Under the pieces are notes generated by a model. It did no database searches. It was not told the DNA's origin and saw nothing but the letters and a program-made list of their open reading frames with translations. A DNA stretch of 64,000 nucleotides from JADJOY01 sp046331705 [NCBI: bacterium]. Its GTDB lineage: Bacteria > JADJOY01. A program made the position numbers and the translations under genes. Positions 52,778 to 62,660 of this stretch are shown in pieces. Location: positions 1 through 64,000 of the forward strand of contig JAXLQJ010000029.1 of assembly GCA_046331705.1 (NCBI GenBank), written 5' to 3'. The stretch's first letter is position 1, and every line of letters begins with the position of its first letter.

Positions 52778-53215
52778 ATGGCTCGCATTCACCTCAGCGT
52801 CCACGACGGTCTCCCGCCTGCCGAGAGCGCGCACGTCGACGCGGGTCTCGGGGCGTTCAACGACGAGGCCGCGCCGCTCCACGAGGTACAAGCGTTCTCG
52901 TGCTTCGCCCACGGTCAGGATGGGGCGGTGGTGGGTGGCGCCATCGGACGCCGGTGGGGAGAGTGCGCCGAGCTGCAGCAGCTCTGGGTCGAAGGCACAC
53001 TGCGCAAGCGGGGCCTCGGCGCGCGGCTGGTCGGGACGTTCGAGGAGCACGCGCGCGCCAAGGGCTGCACCTATCTCTACGTCGAGACCTTCAGCTTCCA
53101 GGCCCCCGCCTTCTACGAGGCGCTCGGCTACGTCACCGAATACGTGCGCCGCGGCTATCCCCACGGCATCGCGAAGTACCACCTGGGAAAGCACCTCGGC
53201 GCCCAGCGCCCCTGA
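52778..53215 (+). CDS. GNAT-family N-acetyltransferase
   Basis: A 145-residue acetyltransferase. The acetyl-CoA loop is in LQQLWVEGTLRKRGLGARLVGTFEEHARAKG (about 67-97), followed by the typical ETFSFQAPAFYEALGYV strand-helix. Substrate unknown; a small molecule is likely for a lone GNAT of this size. The start is ATG 52778, just after the GFA gene, probably same transcript. Confidence 0.87.
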   Translation: MARIHLSVHDGLPPAESAHVDAGLGAFNDEAAPLHEVQAFSCFAHGQDGAVVGGAIGRRWGECAELQQLWVEGTLRKRGLGARLVGTFEEHARAKGCTYLYVETFSFQAPAFYEALGYVTEYVRRGYPHGIAKYHLGKHLGAQRP

Positions 53216-53316
53216 CGCCGCCGACGCTGGCGGGCACGTCGTCAGAAACGGCACCGGCGCCGAGCCCGCGAGGTCGACGCCGCGATCGGATCCCTTGTGA
53301 CCCGCCGAGACGCGAA

Positions 53317-53339
53317 AGGGCGGCCGTTCGGGCCGCCCT
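53317..53339 (-). terminator. Terminator of tRNA-Leu
   Basis: AGGGCGGCC-GTTCG-GGCCGCCCT: a perfect nine-pair stem, 20 bp past the tRNA 3' end, followed on the minus strand by TTTCGCG. Good intrinsic terminator, with only a short U-run. Confidence 0.75.
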
Positions 53340-53358
53340 CTCGCAATCGTCCAACCAC

Positions 53359-53445
53359 TGGTGCCGAGGAGGGGACTCGAACCCCTACAGGCTTTCACCC
53401 ACTAGGTCCTGAACCTAGCGCGTCTACCAATTCCGCCACCTCGGC
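53359..53445 (-). tRNA. tRNA-Leu (anticodon CAG)
   Basis: An 87-nt class II tRNA on the minus strand: acceptor GCCGAGG/CCTCGGC, anticodon stem CTAGG/CCTAG with loop TTCAGGA (anticodon at 53411-53409), a long variable arm, T-arm AGGGGTTCGAGTCCCCT and an encoded CCA. Own promoter and terminator are seen. Confidence 0.96.
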
Positions 53446-53460
53446 CAACGGCGACCGCGA

Positions 53461-53490
53461 ACTATGACGTCTGACGCGATGCTCCGTCAA
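53461..53490 (-). promoter_or_regulatory. tRNA-Leu promoter (TTGACG, 18 bp, CATAGT)
   Basis: Minus strand TTGACG (53490-53485) and CATAGT (53466-53461), 18 bp apart. The predicted start is about eight bases before the mature tRNA. The rest of 53446-53726 shows no gene. Confidence 0.7.
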
Positions 53491-53726
53491 GGAACGGCCG
53501 GCGTGCGCCAACGATCCGCTCGCACGCGTTCCAGCCGCCACGCGCGCCTGCGATCCCTCCGCGTGCCGGCGGTGCGAGGGTGGGGCCCCGCTCGGCTTCA
53601 CCCCGAACGGCGCGCGGCGCTGGAACGGCCACCCGAGAAGGCGTGGGCAGGTCGCTGCAAGGCTCGTGCGCTCGAGATTTTGGCGACCTGCTAGGCTCGG
53701 GCGATCCCCCCGCTTCCGGAGCGTCC

Positions 53727-55769
53727 ATGCGCACGCACGTTCGGTCTCGCACGCACGCGCTCGCCGCGCTGCTCGCCTTGGCCTTCGCCCTGGGTATCGC
53801 GGCGAGCTTCACGGGATGCTCGGGCGGCGGCTCCTCGAAGGGCCCCAGCCCGGAGCCCGGACCGAGCCCGAGCCCCGAGCCTGGCGCCCGCGTCACGCTC
53901 ACGCTCGCACCGTTCGAGAACGCCAAATCGGACGACATCCGGAAGGTGCGCATCCGCGCGCTCGACACCGAGGGCACGGCCGCGCTCGCCCAGGTCGAGC
54001 TCGACAGCGTGAGCACCTTCCCGCTCAAAGCCAGCATTCAGGTGCCTGCGGGCACGCAGCTGCCGATCACGGGCGAGGGCCTGGACGCCGACGGCAACTC
54101 GATCTTCCGCGCGGCGACACGCATCGACCTCACCGCCGCCACCACCGTCGAGGTCACGGTCGAGCTCGGCGAGACGCCGCCGCCACCGCCCAGCCGAGGC
54201 GAGCCTCCCACCATCGCGTTCGAGAGCCCCGCCGACGGCGACGTCTTCGTGCAAGGAGCGCTCATCGTCTTCAGCGCCAAGCTCGGCGATGCGGACGATC
54301 CGGTGACGTCTCTCCGCGTGCTCTGGAGCAGCGACATCCAGGGGCCGATCAACATCGACCCGCCGAACGCGGACGGCATGGTGGGATTCCAGACCGTGGG
54401 GCTGGCCCTCGGCGTGCACCGAATCAGCTTGCTGGCGCTCGATCCGGGCGGGAACGGCACCACCGCATCCATCACCATCGAGGTGCGCACGGCGGCGCCG
54501 GGACCCGGGCCGGGCCCGGGCCCTGGCCCTGGCCCTGGCGAGCAGAGCCAGCCACGGGTCGACTCCATCTCTCCCGACGAGGGCCCGTCCATCGGTGGCA
54601 CCCAGATCACGATCCTGGGCCGCGACTTCCAGGAAGGCGGCGCGGTCTTCTTCGGCGAGCAGCCCGTGGCGGCCGTGTTCCGGGGCTCGAACAAGCTCGA
54701 GGTGTTCTCGCCGCCCACCGACGGCAATCGCCGACTCGACATCACCGTCGCCAACCCCGATGGTGGGCGCACCACCGTGGGCAACGGCTACCTCTACGAC
54801 TCGACGCTCTACGTGAGCGCCGACGCAGCCGACGCCGCGACTCAGGATGGCTCGACGCTCCATCCGCTTTCGTCCGTGGCGCTCGCGGCGGTGCGCGCGC
54901 GCCCCGGATACACGGTCGCGATCGCGGGCGGCCGCTACCGGGAGACCGTCATCGTCCCGAGCACGCGCTCGATCACGTTCCAGGGCGCGGGCGCCGGCAG
55001 CACGGTCATCGACGGCAGCCTCGGCAAGAGCACCGATCCGGCGTTCGGCGTGGTCGAGTCAGACGACATCCACATCGCCGATCTCTCGATCGGCGGCGGC
55101 CCGGCGGCGGGGCTCATCGCCGTGGGCGGCGGCGCGGTTCGAGTCGACGGCGTCGTCGTGACCCGCAACCAAGATGGCGTGCTCGTGGGCACCGGCAGCA
55201 CGCTGACGATCGCCAGCTCGGTCATCACGCAAAACCGCGGCAACGGCCTGCTGGTCGCGGGGGGAGCCGCGTTCGCCAGCGATCTCGAGATCACCGACAA
55301 CGGCGACATCGGCGTCGGGGTCGTGATGGACGGCGATGGAGTGGGACAGAGCACCGAGATCCGCGGCTCGACGATCAGCGGCAACGGCGATTTCGGGGTG
55401 CTCGGAGTCGTCGACGAGGCGATCGACCATCTCACGATCGAGGGGAATCGCATCCAGGGAAATGGCGAGGACGCGCCGCTGCCGGGAGTGATCCTGATCG
55501 CCAATGCCGGCGAGCAGCGCCGCGAGGTCTACCGGGTGGTCGGCAACGACGTGAGCGGCAACCCAGGCTCGGGGATTCAGGTGGCGGACGGCGCCAACGC
55601 AACCGTGGGCGGTGCAGGAGCCGATCGCAACTCGATCCGCAACAACGGCGGCTACGCGGTGGCGTGCGAGCCCGGCGCGCTCGTGAGCTGTCCCGCGGGC
55701 GGCAACGGCATCGGCGGCAACGACTTGGGCGACATCGATCCCAACTGCCCGTCCACGTGCAAGCCATGA
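53727..55769 (+). CDS. Lipoprotein with IPT/TIG domain and right-handed beta-helix
   Basis: A 680-residue surface-type protein. Lipobox FTGC near residue 31; Pro/Ser linker; two beta domains (about 50-255, the second with ESPADGDVFVQGALIVFSA); a Pro-Gly repeat (about 258-272) encoded by GC-rich tandem DNA; an IPT/TIG domain (RVDSISPDEGPSIGGTQITILGRDF, about 276-360); then a parallel beta-helix (about 365-665) with DUF1565/NosD-like 'TITSQNRGNG'-type turns. Probably binds or degrades polysaccharide or mediates adhesion; no catalytic residues were identified. ATG 53727 is preceded by a weak SD. It overlaps the next gene (ATGA). Confidence 0.8.
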   Translation: MRTHVRSRTHALAALLALAFALGIAASFTGCSGGGSSKGPSPEPGPSPSPEPGARVTLTLAPFENAKSDDIRKVRIRALDTEGTAALAQVELDSVSTFPLKASIQVPAGTQLPITGEGLDADGNSIFRAATRIDLTAATTVEVTVELGETPPPPPSRGEPPTIAFESPADGDVFVQGALIVFSAKLGDADDPVTSLRVLWSSDIQGPINIDPPNADGMVGFQTVGLALGVHRISLLALDPGGNGTTASITIEVRTAAPGPGPGPGPGPGPGEQSQPRVDSISPDEGPSIGGTQITILGRDFQEGGAVFFGEQPVAAVFRGSNKLEVFSPPTDGNRRLDITVANPDGGRTTVGNGYLYDSTLYVSADAADAATQDGSTLHPLSSVALAAVRARPGYTVAIAGGRYRETVIVPSTRSITFQGAGAGSTVIDGSLGKSTDPAFGVVESDDIHIADLSIGGGPAAGLIAVGGGAVRVDGVVVTRNQDGVLVGTGSTLTIASSVITQNRGNGLLVAGGAAFASDLEITDNGDIGVGVVMDGDGVGQSTEIRGSTISGNGDFGVLGVVDEAIDHLTIEGNRIQGNGEDAPLPGVILIANAGEQRREVYRVVGNDVSGNPGSGIQVADGANATVGGAGADRNSIRNNGGYAVACEPGALVSCPAGGNGIGGNDLGDIDPNCPSTCKP

Positions 55770-56170
55770 GGGCAGCACGTCTCGCGCGCTGGACCGCGCT
55801 CGCGTTGGTGTCGATCGCGGCCTGTACCCCCGCGTCGCAGCGACTCACGGCTCGCGGCATCGAGCTCGCCGACCAGGGTGACCTGGCCGCGGCGGAGCGA
55901 AGCTTTCGCGATGCGATCGCCGAAGATCCCGCCAGCGCGATGGCCGCGTATCAGCTCGGCGTGCTGGCCGAGGACCGCGCCGACGATCGGCTGGCGAGGA
56001 CCTGGTACCGTCGCGCGGCGACGCGCGCCAAGGACGAGCGCGTGGAGGAGAACGGCAGACCCGTGGCGCTCTCGGTCTGGGCGTTGCGCGGGCTCGATCG
56101 CGTCACCCGCCGCATCGCCGCCGAGGACGCCGCACCCGCGCCACCGAGTCCCGCACCCGAATCCGAGTGA
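55766..56170 (+). CDS. Small TPR lipoprotein
   Basis: A 134-residue lipoprotein, lipobox IAAC at Cys20, followed by two TPR-like helices (GIELADQGDLAAAERSFRDAIAEDPASAMAAYQLGVLAED) and a Pro/Ala-rich tail. Translationally coupled to the beta-helix lipoprotein, so it may assist its assembly or anchoring; that is inference. Confidence 0.75.
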   Translation: MRAARLARWTALALVSIAACTPASQRLTARGIELADQGDLAAAERSFRDAIAEDPASAMAAYQLGVLAEDRADDRLARTWYRRAATRAKDERVEENGRPVALSVWALRGLDRVTRRIAAEDAAPAPPSPAPESE

Positions 56171-56176
56171 TGGCTG

Positions 56177-56196
56177 GGCGCGGCTGACGCCGCGCC
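56177..56196 (+). terminator. Terminator of the TPR lipoprotein gene
   Basis: GGCGCGGC-TGAC-GCCGCGCC: an eight-pair stem with a four-base loop, seven bases past the stop codon, followed by TCCTCC rather than a U-tract. Confidence 0.55.
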
Positions 56197-56268
56197 TCCT
56201 CCATCCCAGCTCGATTCCAGCCGGGAGAGGCGCACCGATCCGTCGGTTTGCCCCGTCCCTGACGCGTG

Positions 56269-56292
56269 CGCCCGGCGCGCACGCGCCGGGCG
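56269..56292 (-). terminator. Terminator of sucD
   Basis: CGCCCGGCGCG and CGCGCCGGGCG form a perfect eleven-pair palindrome two bases past the sucD stop. No U-tract, but the stem is very stable and lies between convergent genes. Confidence 0.6.
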
Positions 56293-56293
56293 A

Positions 56294-57172
56294 TCAGCGC
56301 TTCGCTTCGAGCGCCGCCTTGAGCGTGGTGCCGAGCGCCGCCGGCGAATCCGCCATGTGCACGCCCGCCGCCTGCATCGCCGCGACCTTCTCCTTCGCGG
56401 TGCCCTTGCCGCCCGAGATGATCGCGCCGGCGTGTCCCATGCGCTTGCCCGGGGGCGCCGTGCGGCCCGCGATGAAGCCCGCCACCGGCTTGGTCACGTG
56501 GGCCTTGATGTACGCCGCCGCGTCTTCCTCGGCGCTGCCACCGATCTCGCCGATCATGATGATCGCGTCGGTGTCGGGGTCGTTCTGGAACATCTCGAGG
56601 ACCTGCGTGAAGTTGAGGCCGTTCACGGGGTCGCCGCCGATGCCGACACACGTGGACTGGCCGAGTCCCACGTTCGAGAGCTGCCACACCGCCTCGTACG
56701 TGAGGGTGCCGGACCGCGACACCACGCCCACGCGTCCCGGCTTGTGGATGTGCCCGGGCATGATGCCGATCTTGCACGCGCCCGGCGTGATGACTCCCGG
56801 ACAGTTGGGCCCGATGAGCTTGACACCCCGCGCGTCGAGGTACGGCCGCACCTTCACCATGTCGAGAACCGGGATGCCCTCGGTGATGGCGACGATGAGC
56901 TGAATCCCCGCGTCCGCGGCCTCGTACATCGCGTCGGCGGCGAAGGGCGGCGGCACGAACAGCATCGAGACCGTCGCACCGGTCTTCTTCACCGCGTCCG
57001 CGACGGTATCGAAGATGGGCACGCCCTTGAAGTCCTGGCCGCCCTTCCCCGGCGTCACGCCGCCCACGATCTTCGTGCCGTACTCCAGGCACTTCTCGGT
57101 GTGGAACGAGCCGGCCGAGCCGGTGATGCCCTGGGTGATGATCTTCGTCGAAGCGTCGACCAGGATGCTCAC
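56294..57172 (-). CDS. sucD: Succinyl-CoA synthetase, alpha subunit
   Basis: A 292-residue ADP/GDP-forming subunit with the CoA-binding N-terminus ([34 protein letters not shown]) and the phospho-His loop [10 protein letters not shown] (His247). It interconverts succinyl-CoA and succinate with substrate-level phosphorylation. GTG 57172 overlaps the sucC stop as GTGA and has GGGAGGTG upstream. Last gene of the mdh-sucC-sucD group. Confidence 0.97.
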   Translation of the reverse strand: MSILVDASTKIITQGITGSAGSFHTEKCLEYGTKIVGGVTPGKGGQDFKGVPIFDTVADAVKKTGATVSMLFVPPPFAADAMYEAADAGIQLIVAITEGIPVLDMVKVRPYLDARGVKLIGPNCPGVITPGACKIGIMPGHIHKPGRVGVVSRSGTLTYEAVWQLSNVGLGQSTCVGIGGDPVNGLNFTQVLEMFQNDPDTDAIIMIGEIGGSAEEDAAAYIKAHVTKPVAGFIAGRTAPPGKRMGHAGAIISGGKGTAKEKVAAMQAAGVHMADSPAALGTTLKAALEAKR

Positions 57173-58344
57173 GACGCACCTCCCGCCTTGGCAGCGGCGA
57201 TCACCTGCTGCGCCGCGTCTTGGATGTCCTTCGCGGAGATCACGCGAAGATTCGATTCCGCGAGGATGCGCTTGCCGTCCTCGACGTTGGTTCCTTCCAT
57301 CCGCACCACCAGCGGCACCGAGAGGTGAACCTCGTTGCCCGCCTCGACGATGCCCTTGGCGAGCACGTCGCACTTCAGGATGCCGCCGAAGATGTTGACC
57401 AGCACCGCCTTCACCGAGCTGTCCGCGAGGATCAGCTTGAACGCCTCGCGGATCTTCGCGGTGTCGGCGCCGCCGCCCACGTCGAGGAAGTTGGCGGGCG
57501 TGCCGCCGTAGAGCTGGATGGCGTCCATGGTGGCCATCGCGAGCCCGGCGCCGTTCACCATGCAGCCGATGTTGCCGTCGAGCGCGATGTACGAGAGGTC
57601 GAACTTCTTGGCCTCGCGCTCGCGTGGGTCTTCCTCGTCCGGATCGCGCAGCTTCTCGATGTCCGGATGACGGAAGAGCGCGTTGTCGTCGAAGTTGAAC
57701 TTGGCGTCGAGCGCGAGCAGATCACCCTGCGCGGTCACCACCAAGGGATTGATCTCGACGAGCGAGCAATCCTTGTCGACGAAGAGCTTGTAGAGACCGT
57801 CGAGGAACTTCGCCATCTTGTTGACGCTGCCGCCCGAGAGCCCGAGCCCGAAGGCGAGCTTGCGCGCCTGGAACGGCTGCAGCCCGACCGCCGGATCGAT
57901 CACTTCCTTGAGGATCTTCTCGGGCGTCTCGGCGGCGACCTTCTCGATCTCGACTCCGCCTTCGGTCGAGGCCATCACCACCGGGCGCCGGAGCATGCGG
58001 TCCACGACCACGCCCAGGTAGCACTCACGGGCGATGTCGCAGCCCTCCTCGATGAGCACCTTCTGCACCAGCTTCCCTTCCGGGCCGGTCTGGTGCGTCA
58101 CGAGCTGCATGCCGAGGATCTCGCTCGCCAGTCGCTTGACCTCCGCGGGGCCGTTGCCGAGCTTCACGCCGCCGCCCTTGCCGCGGCCGCCGGCGTGAAT
58201 CTGCGCCTTGACCACGAAACGCGTGCCACCCAAGTCCTTGGCGATGGCCTCGGCGCCCTCCGGCGACGACGCCACCTTGCCGGCCGGCACGGCGACGCCG
58301 TAGCGGCTCAAGAGCTCTTTCGCCTGGTATTCGTGAACGTTCAT
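57169..58344 (-). CDS. sucC: Succinyl-CoA synthetase, beta subunit
   Basis: A 391-residue subunit with an ATP-grasp domain: [20 protein letters not shown], then [39 protein letters not shown] and [14 protein letters not shown]. It binds the nucleotide and succinate and partners SucD. ATG 58344 has GGGGAG upstream, 34 bp after mdh. Nucleotide specificity (ADP or GDP) cannot be read reliably. Confidence 0.97.
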   Translation of the reverse strand: MNVHEYQAKELLSRYGVAVPAGKVASSPEGAEAIAKDLGGTRFVVKAQIHAGGRGKGGGVKLGNGPAEVKRLASEILGMQLVTHQTGPEGKLVQKVLIEEGCDIARECYLGVVVDRMLRRPVVMASTEGGVEIEKVAAETPEKILKEVIDPAVGLQPFQARKLAFGLGLSGGSVNKMAKFLDGLYKLFVDKDCSLVEINPLVVTAQGDLLALDAKFNFDDNALFRHPDIEKLRDPDEEDPREREAKKFDLSYIALDGNIGCMVNGAGLAMATMDAIQLYGGTPANFLDVGGGADTAKIREAFKLILADSSVKAVLVNIFGGILKCDVLAKGIVEAGNEVHLSVPLVVRMEGTNVEDGKRILAESNLRVISAKDIQDAAQQVIAAAKAGGAS

Positions 58345-58378
58345 CGGTCTCCCCTCTCGATGTCGGCGCCGCGACGAG

Positions 58379-59335
<957 letters not shown>

Positions 59336-59495
59336 CTAGCCCAAGCGGCTCGGGCCAGAGGCTCTCGGCCGTTCGTGCGGGTTCCGCCAGTGCCCAGGCG
59401 TGGGCGCGGACCCGCCGCGAATCAGCCCGTTGCTCGATCCGACTTCCGACTGAATTTCCCAGGATTTGCGCCGAAGAAACGACGCGGGGCGCGAA

Positions 59496-59524
59496 AGGGT
59501 ATGAGCCGCTCGGAGGCGTGTCAA
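59496..59524 (-). promoter_or_regulatory. mdh promoter (TTGACA, 17 bp, TACCCT)
   Basis: Minus strand TTGACA (59524-59519) and TACCCT (59501-59496), 17 bp apart, leaving a leader of about 175 bases before mdh. The remainder of the 298-bp gap (59315-59612) shows no gene or convincing riboswitch. Confidence 0.7.
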
Positions 59525-59612
59525 GGCGCCGCGAAGGGCGGTTCCGAGACGGCTCGCGAGCGCGAGCGAGGGATGCGCGACCGGGTACGCCGAGCGGCGC
59601 CCCGGAGCCATG

Positions 59613-60695
59613 TCAACGACCGGAGGGACGCGGTGGCAGGACCAGCTTGGTGCCGGCGCGCACGTCCCCGGACGCCTCGATCTTCGCGCGGTTCGCGTCT
59701 CGGATCAGCGTCCAGTACGTGGTGCTGCCATACATCTTCTTCGCGATCGAGTAGAGGGTCTCGCCCTTGCGCACGGTGTAGGTCGTGCCGCTCGCGCGCG
59801 ACGCGGGCACCGACTCGGCGGCGCTGGGGATGGGCGTGGACGCGGGTGGCAGCACCAAGCGCATCCCGGCGCGCACGTCGCTGGGGTGCGAGAGCCGATC
59901 CCGATTCGCGGCGTAGATGAGCGTCCACGCTTGCTCGTTGCGGTATTGGGCGCGCGCGATGCTCGCCAGCGTGTCGCCCTTCTGGACCGTGTAGTTGCGG
60001 GACGCCGAGGCGCGTGCGCCCGCGTCCACCGCGGGCTCCACGGGCTCGCGCGCCGGGGCGGCGGCGGGCGCGGGCTCCTCGCTCTCGGGTGCCTGCTCGG
60101 TGGCGCGCGTGAGGCGCTCGCGCTCCTCGCGAATCGCGCGCGCCGTGTCCTCGGGCGACGGCGCCGGTCGCGGCGCAGCCTCCGGCTCCGGTGCCGGGAG
60201 CGCCGCGGGAGGTGCCGGGTCGAGATGCTCCGGAAGCGGCGCGGGCGTGCGGCTCGCCGGCGGGGCTTGCGGAACCTCGGCAGCAGGGGGGGCCACGGCT
60301 GCAGGCGGCTCCACGGGCGCGGTCTTGGCACCGCCGCGCGAATCGAGCAGCGGCGAGAGCTCGACGCCCTCGCGCGACGGCGGCGCGTCCGTGAAGCCCG
60401 TGTCCGCGGGCGCCGCGGCCGCAGGCGAAGCAGCCGCCGCCGTGGCGTCGGCGAGCCGCCGCGCGCGCTTGAGCGCCTCGCGCGCCTGTTCGTAGTCGCC
60501 CTGGTCGATCCAGTCTTGTCCTTCGACCAACGCGGAGCCCGCTTCCTGGAAACGCTGCGTGTCGCGTTCGGCGGCTCCAGCCGCGGAAGCGTTCTGATAC
60601 GACCGCCAGGCCGCGTCGAGCTCGCCGAGCGGCGGACGAGCACACGCGCCCACGAGCAGCGCGCCGGCGGCGAGGCCACGGTAGTGCCGCTTCAT
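59613..60695 (-). CDS. Lipoprotein with two LysM domains
   Basis: A 360-residue peptidoglycan-binding lipoprotein. Lipobox VGAC at Cys18, a helical segment (WRSYQNASAAGAAERDTQRF...) to about 90, a Pro/Ala/Glu-rich linker (about 95-225), then LysM 1 (YTVQKGDTLASIARAQY, from about 235) and LysM 2 (YTVRKGETLYSIAKKMYG, from about 300). It likely tethers the outer membrane to the wall. ATG 60695 overlaps the aspS stop. No catalytic domain is present. Confidence 0.85.
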   Translation of the reverse strand: MKRHYRGLAAGALLVGACARPPLGELDAAWRSYQNASAAGAAERDTQRFQEAGSALVEGQDWIDQGDYEQAREALKRARRLADATAAAASPAAAAPADTGFTDAPPSREGVELSPLLDSRGGAKTAPVEPPAAVAPPAAEVPQAPPASRTPAPLPEHLDPAPPAALPAPEPEAAPRPAPSPEDTARAIREERERLTRATEQAPESEEPAPAAAPAREPVEPAVDAGARASASRNYTVQKGDTLASIARAQYRNEQAWTLIYAANRDRLSHPSDVRAGMRLVLPPASTPIPSAAESVPASRASGTTYTVRKGETLYSIAKKMYGSTTYWTLIRDANRAKIEASGDVRAGTKLVLPPRPSGR

Positions 60696-62545
60696 GAGTT
60701 GCTTCCCCCGTCGCCGGCCGCGCTGCGCGCCAGGCGAATGTGGAGCTCGCGGAGCTGCGCGTCGGAGACTCCGCCCGGCGCGCCGCTCAACGGGCACGTC
60801 CCCTTCTGGGTCTTGGGGAACGCGATGGTGTCCCGGATGGATGCGGCCCCGGTCAAGATGGCCACCAGCCGATCGAAGCCGATCGCGAGCCCCGCGTGGG
60901 GCGGCGCACCGAACGCGAGGGCGTCGAGAAGGAATCCGAACTTCTCGCGCGCCTCTTCCGCGCCGATCCCGAGCAGCTTGAACACGCGTTCCTGCACCGG
61001 CTCCGAATGGATACGAACGCTGCCGCCGCCGACCTCGCTGCCGTTCAGCACCAGATCGTACGCGTTGGATCGGACCGAACCGGGGTCGGACTCGAGGCGG
61101 TCCATGTCCTCGCCCAAGGGCGACGTGAAGGGATGGTGCATCGCCACCCAGCGCCGCGCCTCGGCGTCGTAGTCGAGGAGCGGGAACTCGGTGACCCAGA
61201 GCAGCGCCAGCGCGTCGCCGCGAATCAGCCCGAGCTGCTCGCCGAGATGGAGCCGCAGCCGGCCCAGGATGTCCTGCGACGCCTTGCGTTCGCCGGCGAC
61301 GAAGAGCGCCAGGTCGCCGTCCTCGAGGCCGAGCGCCTGCGTCAGCTCGCCACGCACGGCCTCGGGGAAGAACTTGGCGATCTGGCCAGACCAGGCGCCC
61401 TGGGCGCACTTGATCCAGGCCAACCCCTTCGCGCCGAACGACTGCGCCACCCCGGTGAGCGCATCCATCTCGGTGCGACTGAACGTGGCGGCGCCCGGCA
61501 CGCGCAATCCGAGGATGCAGCCGCCCGAACGCACGATGTCGAGGAACACCTTCATCTCCGAGCGGCCGGCCGCGTCGGTCACGTCGCGCAGCTCGAGGCC
61601 GAAGCGCAGGTCGGGCTTGTCCGAGCCGAAGCGGCTCATCGCCTCGGCGTAGGTCATGCGGTGAAACGGTCGCGCGACCTCGACTCCGCGGCCGATCCGG
61701 ATCGCGCTCGCCACCACGTCCTCGACCACTCCCATCACGGCGTCGGCGCCGGCGAACGACATCTCGAGGTCGACCTGCGTGAACTCGGGCTGGCGATCGG
61801 CACGCAGGTCCTCGTCGCGGAAGCAGCGCACGATCTGGTAGTAGCGGTCGAGCCCCGCGACCATCAACACCTGCTTGAAGAGCTGCGGCGACTGCGGCAG
61901 CGCGAAGAACTTGCCGGGCGCGAGACGGCTCGGCACCAGGAAATCGCGAGCGCCCTCCGGGGTGGAGCGCGTGAGCATCGGGGTCTCGATCTCGATGAAG
62001 CCCCACGCGTCCAAACGCCGCCGCATCTCCTGAGCGACGCGGTGGCGCAGCAGCAGGTTGTCGCGGATCGCGGGGCGGCGCAGGTCGAGGTAGCGGTACT
62101 GGAGCCTGAGCGCCTCGCCGACTTGCGACGCGTCCTCGATCGCGAACGGCAAGGGCCGCGACCGGTTGAGCACCTCGAGCTTGTGGCCAACCACCTCGAT
62201 GGCGCCGGTCGCGAGCTTGGGATTCACCATCTCGGCGGGGCGCTTGCGGACGGTGCCCTCGACTCGCACCACGTACTCGTCGCGCAGCGTCTCCGCGGCG
62301 CGATGCGCCTCGGAATCCGTGTCCGGCTGGAACACCACCTGGGTGATGCCCTGGCGGTCGCGGAGGTCGGCGAACACCACGCCGCCGTGGTCGCGCACGC
62401 GATGCACCCAGCCCGCGAGCACCACCTCGCGCCCCTCGTCCACGTCGCGAAGCTCGCCGAGATGGTGCGTGCGATAAGGCGTGGCCTCGATGGGCAGCGG
62501 CACGGAGACGCCGGCGGCTGCTGGATTCGTGGGAGTGTCGGTCAT
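60692..62545 (-). CDS. aspS: Aspartyl-tRNA synthetase (bacterial type)
   Basis: A 617-residue class IIb synthetase. The OB-fold anticodon domain (VVLAGWVHRVRDHGGVVFADLRDR) is followed by the class II core with motif 2 FRDEDLRADRQPEFTQVDLEMSF, the bacterial GAD insertion (about 300-410) and motif 3 GLAIGFDRLVAILTG. Full length for a bacterial enzyme. Whether it also charges tRNA-Asn cannot be decided here. It lies 115 bp downstream of hisS on the same strand. Confidence 0.97.
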   Translation of the reverse strand: MTDTPTNPAAAGVSVPLPIEATPYRTHHLGELRDVDEGREVVLAGWVHRVRDHGGVVFADLRDRQGITQVVFQPDTDSEAHRAAETLRDEYVVRVEGTVRKRPAEMVNPKLATGAIEVVGHKLEVLNRSRPLPFAIEDASQVGEALRLQYRYLDLRRPAIRDNLLLRHRVAQEMRRRLDAWGFIEIETPMLTRSTPEGARDFLVPSRLAPGKFFALPQSPQLFKQVLMVAGLDRYYQIVRCFRDEDLRADRQPEFTQVDLEMSFAGADAVMGVVEDVVASAIRIGRGVEVARPFHRMTYAEAMSRFGSDKPDLRFGLELRDVTDAAGRSEMKVFLDIVRSGGCILGLRVPGAATFSRTEMDALTGVAQSFGAKGLAWIKCAQGAWSGQIAKFFPEAVRGELTQALGLEDGDLALFVAGERKASQDILGRLRLHLGEQLGLIRGDALALLWVTEFPLLDYDAEARRWVAMHHPFTSPLGEDMDRLESDPGSVRSNAYDLVLNGSEVGGGSVRIHSEPVQERVFKLLGIGAEEAREKFGFLLDALAFGAPPHAGLAIGFDRLVAILTGAASIRDTIAFPKTQKGTCPLSGAPGGVSDAQLRELHIRLARSAAGDGGSNS

Positions 62546-62660
62546 TCCGGGATCCTCTTCGGCGCGGCACCCAACGAGGGCCGAGCTCGCGACCGCGTGG
62601 GTGGCGACGGGCGGACGTGGGGCGAGCGGATCGCGAACCGATCCAGGCTCCCGAGGGCGG

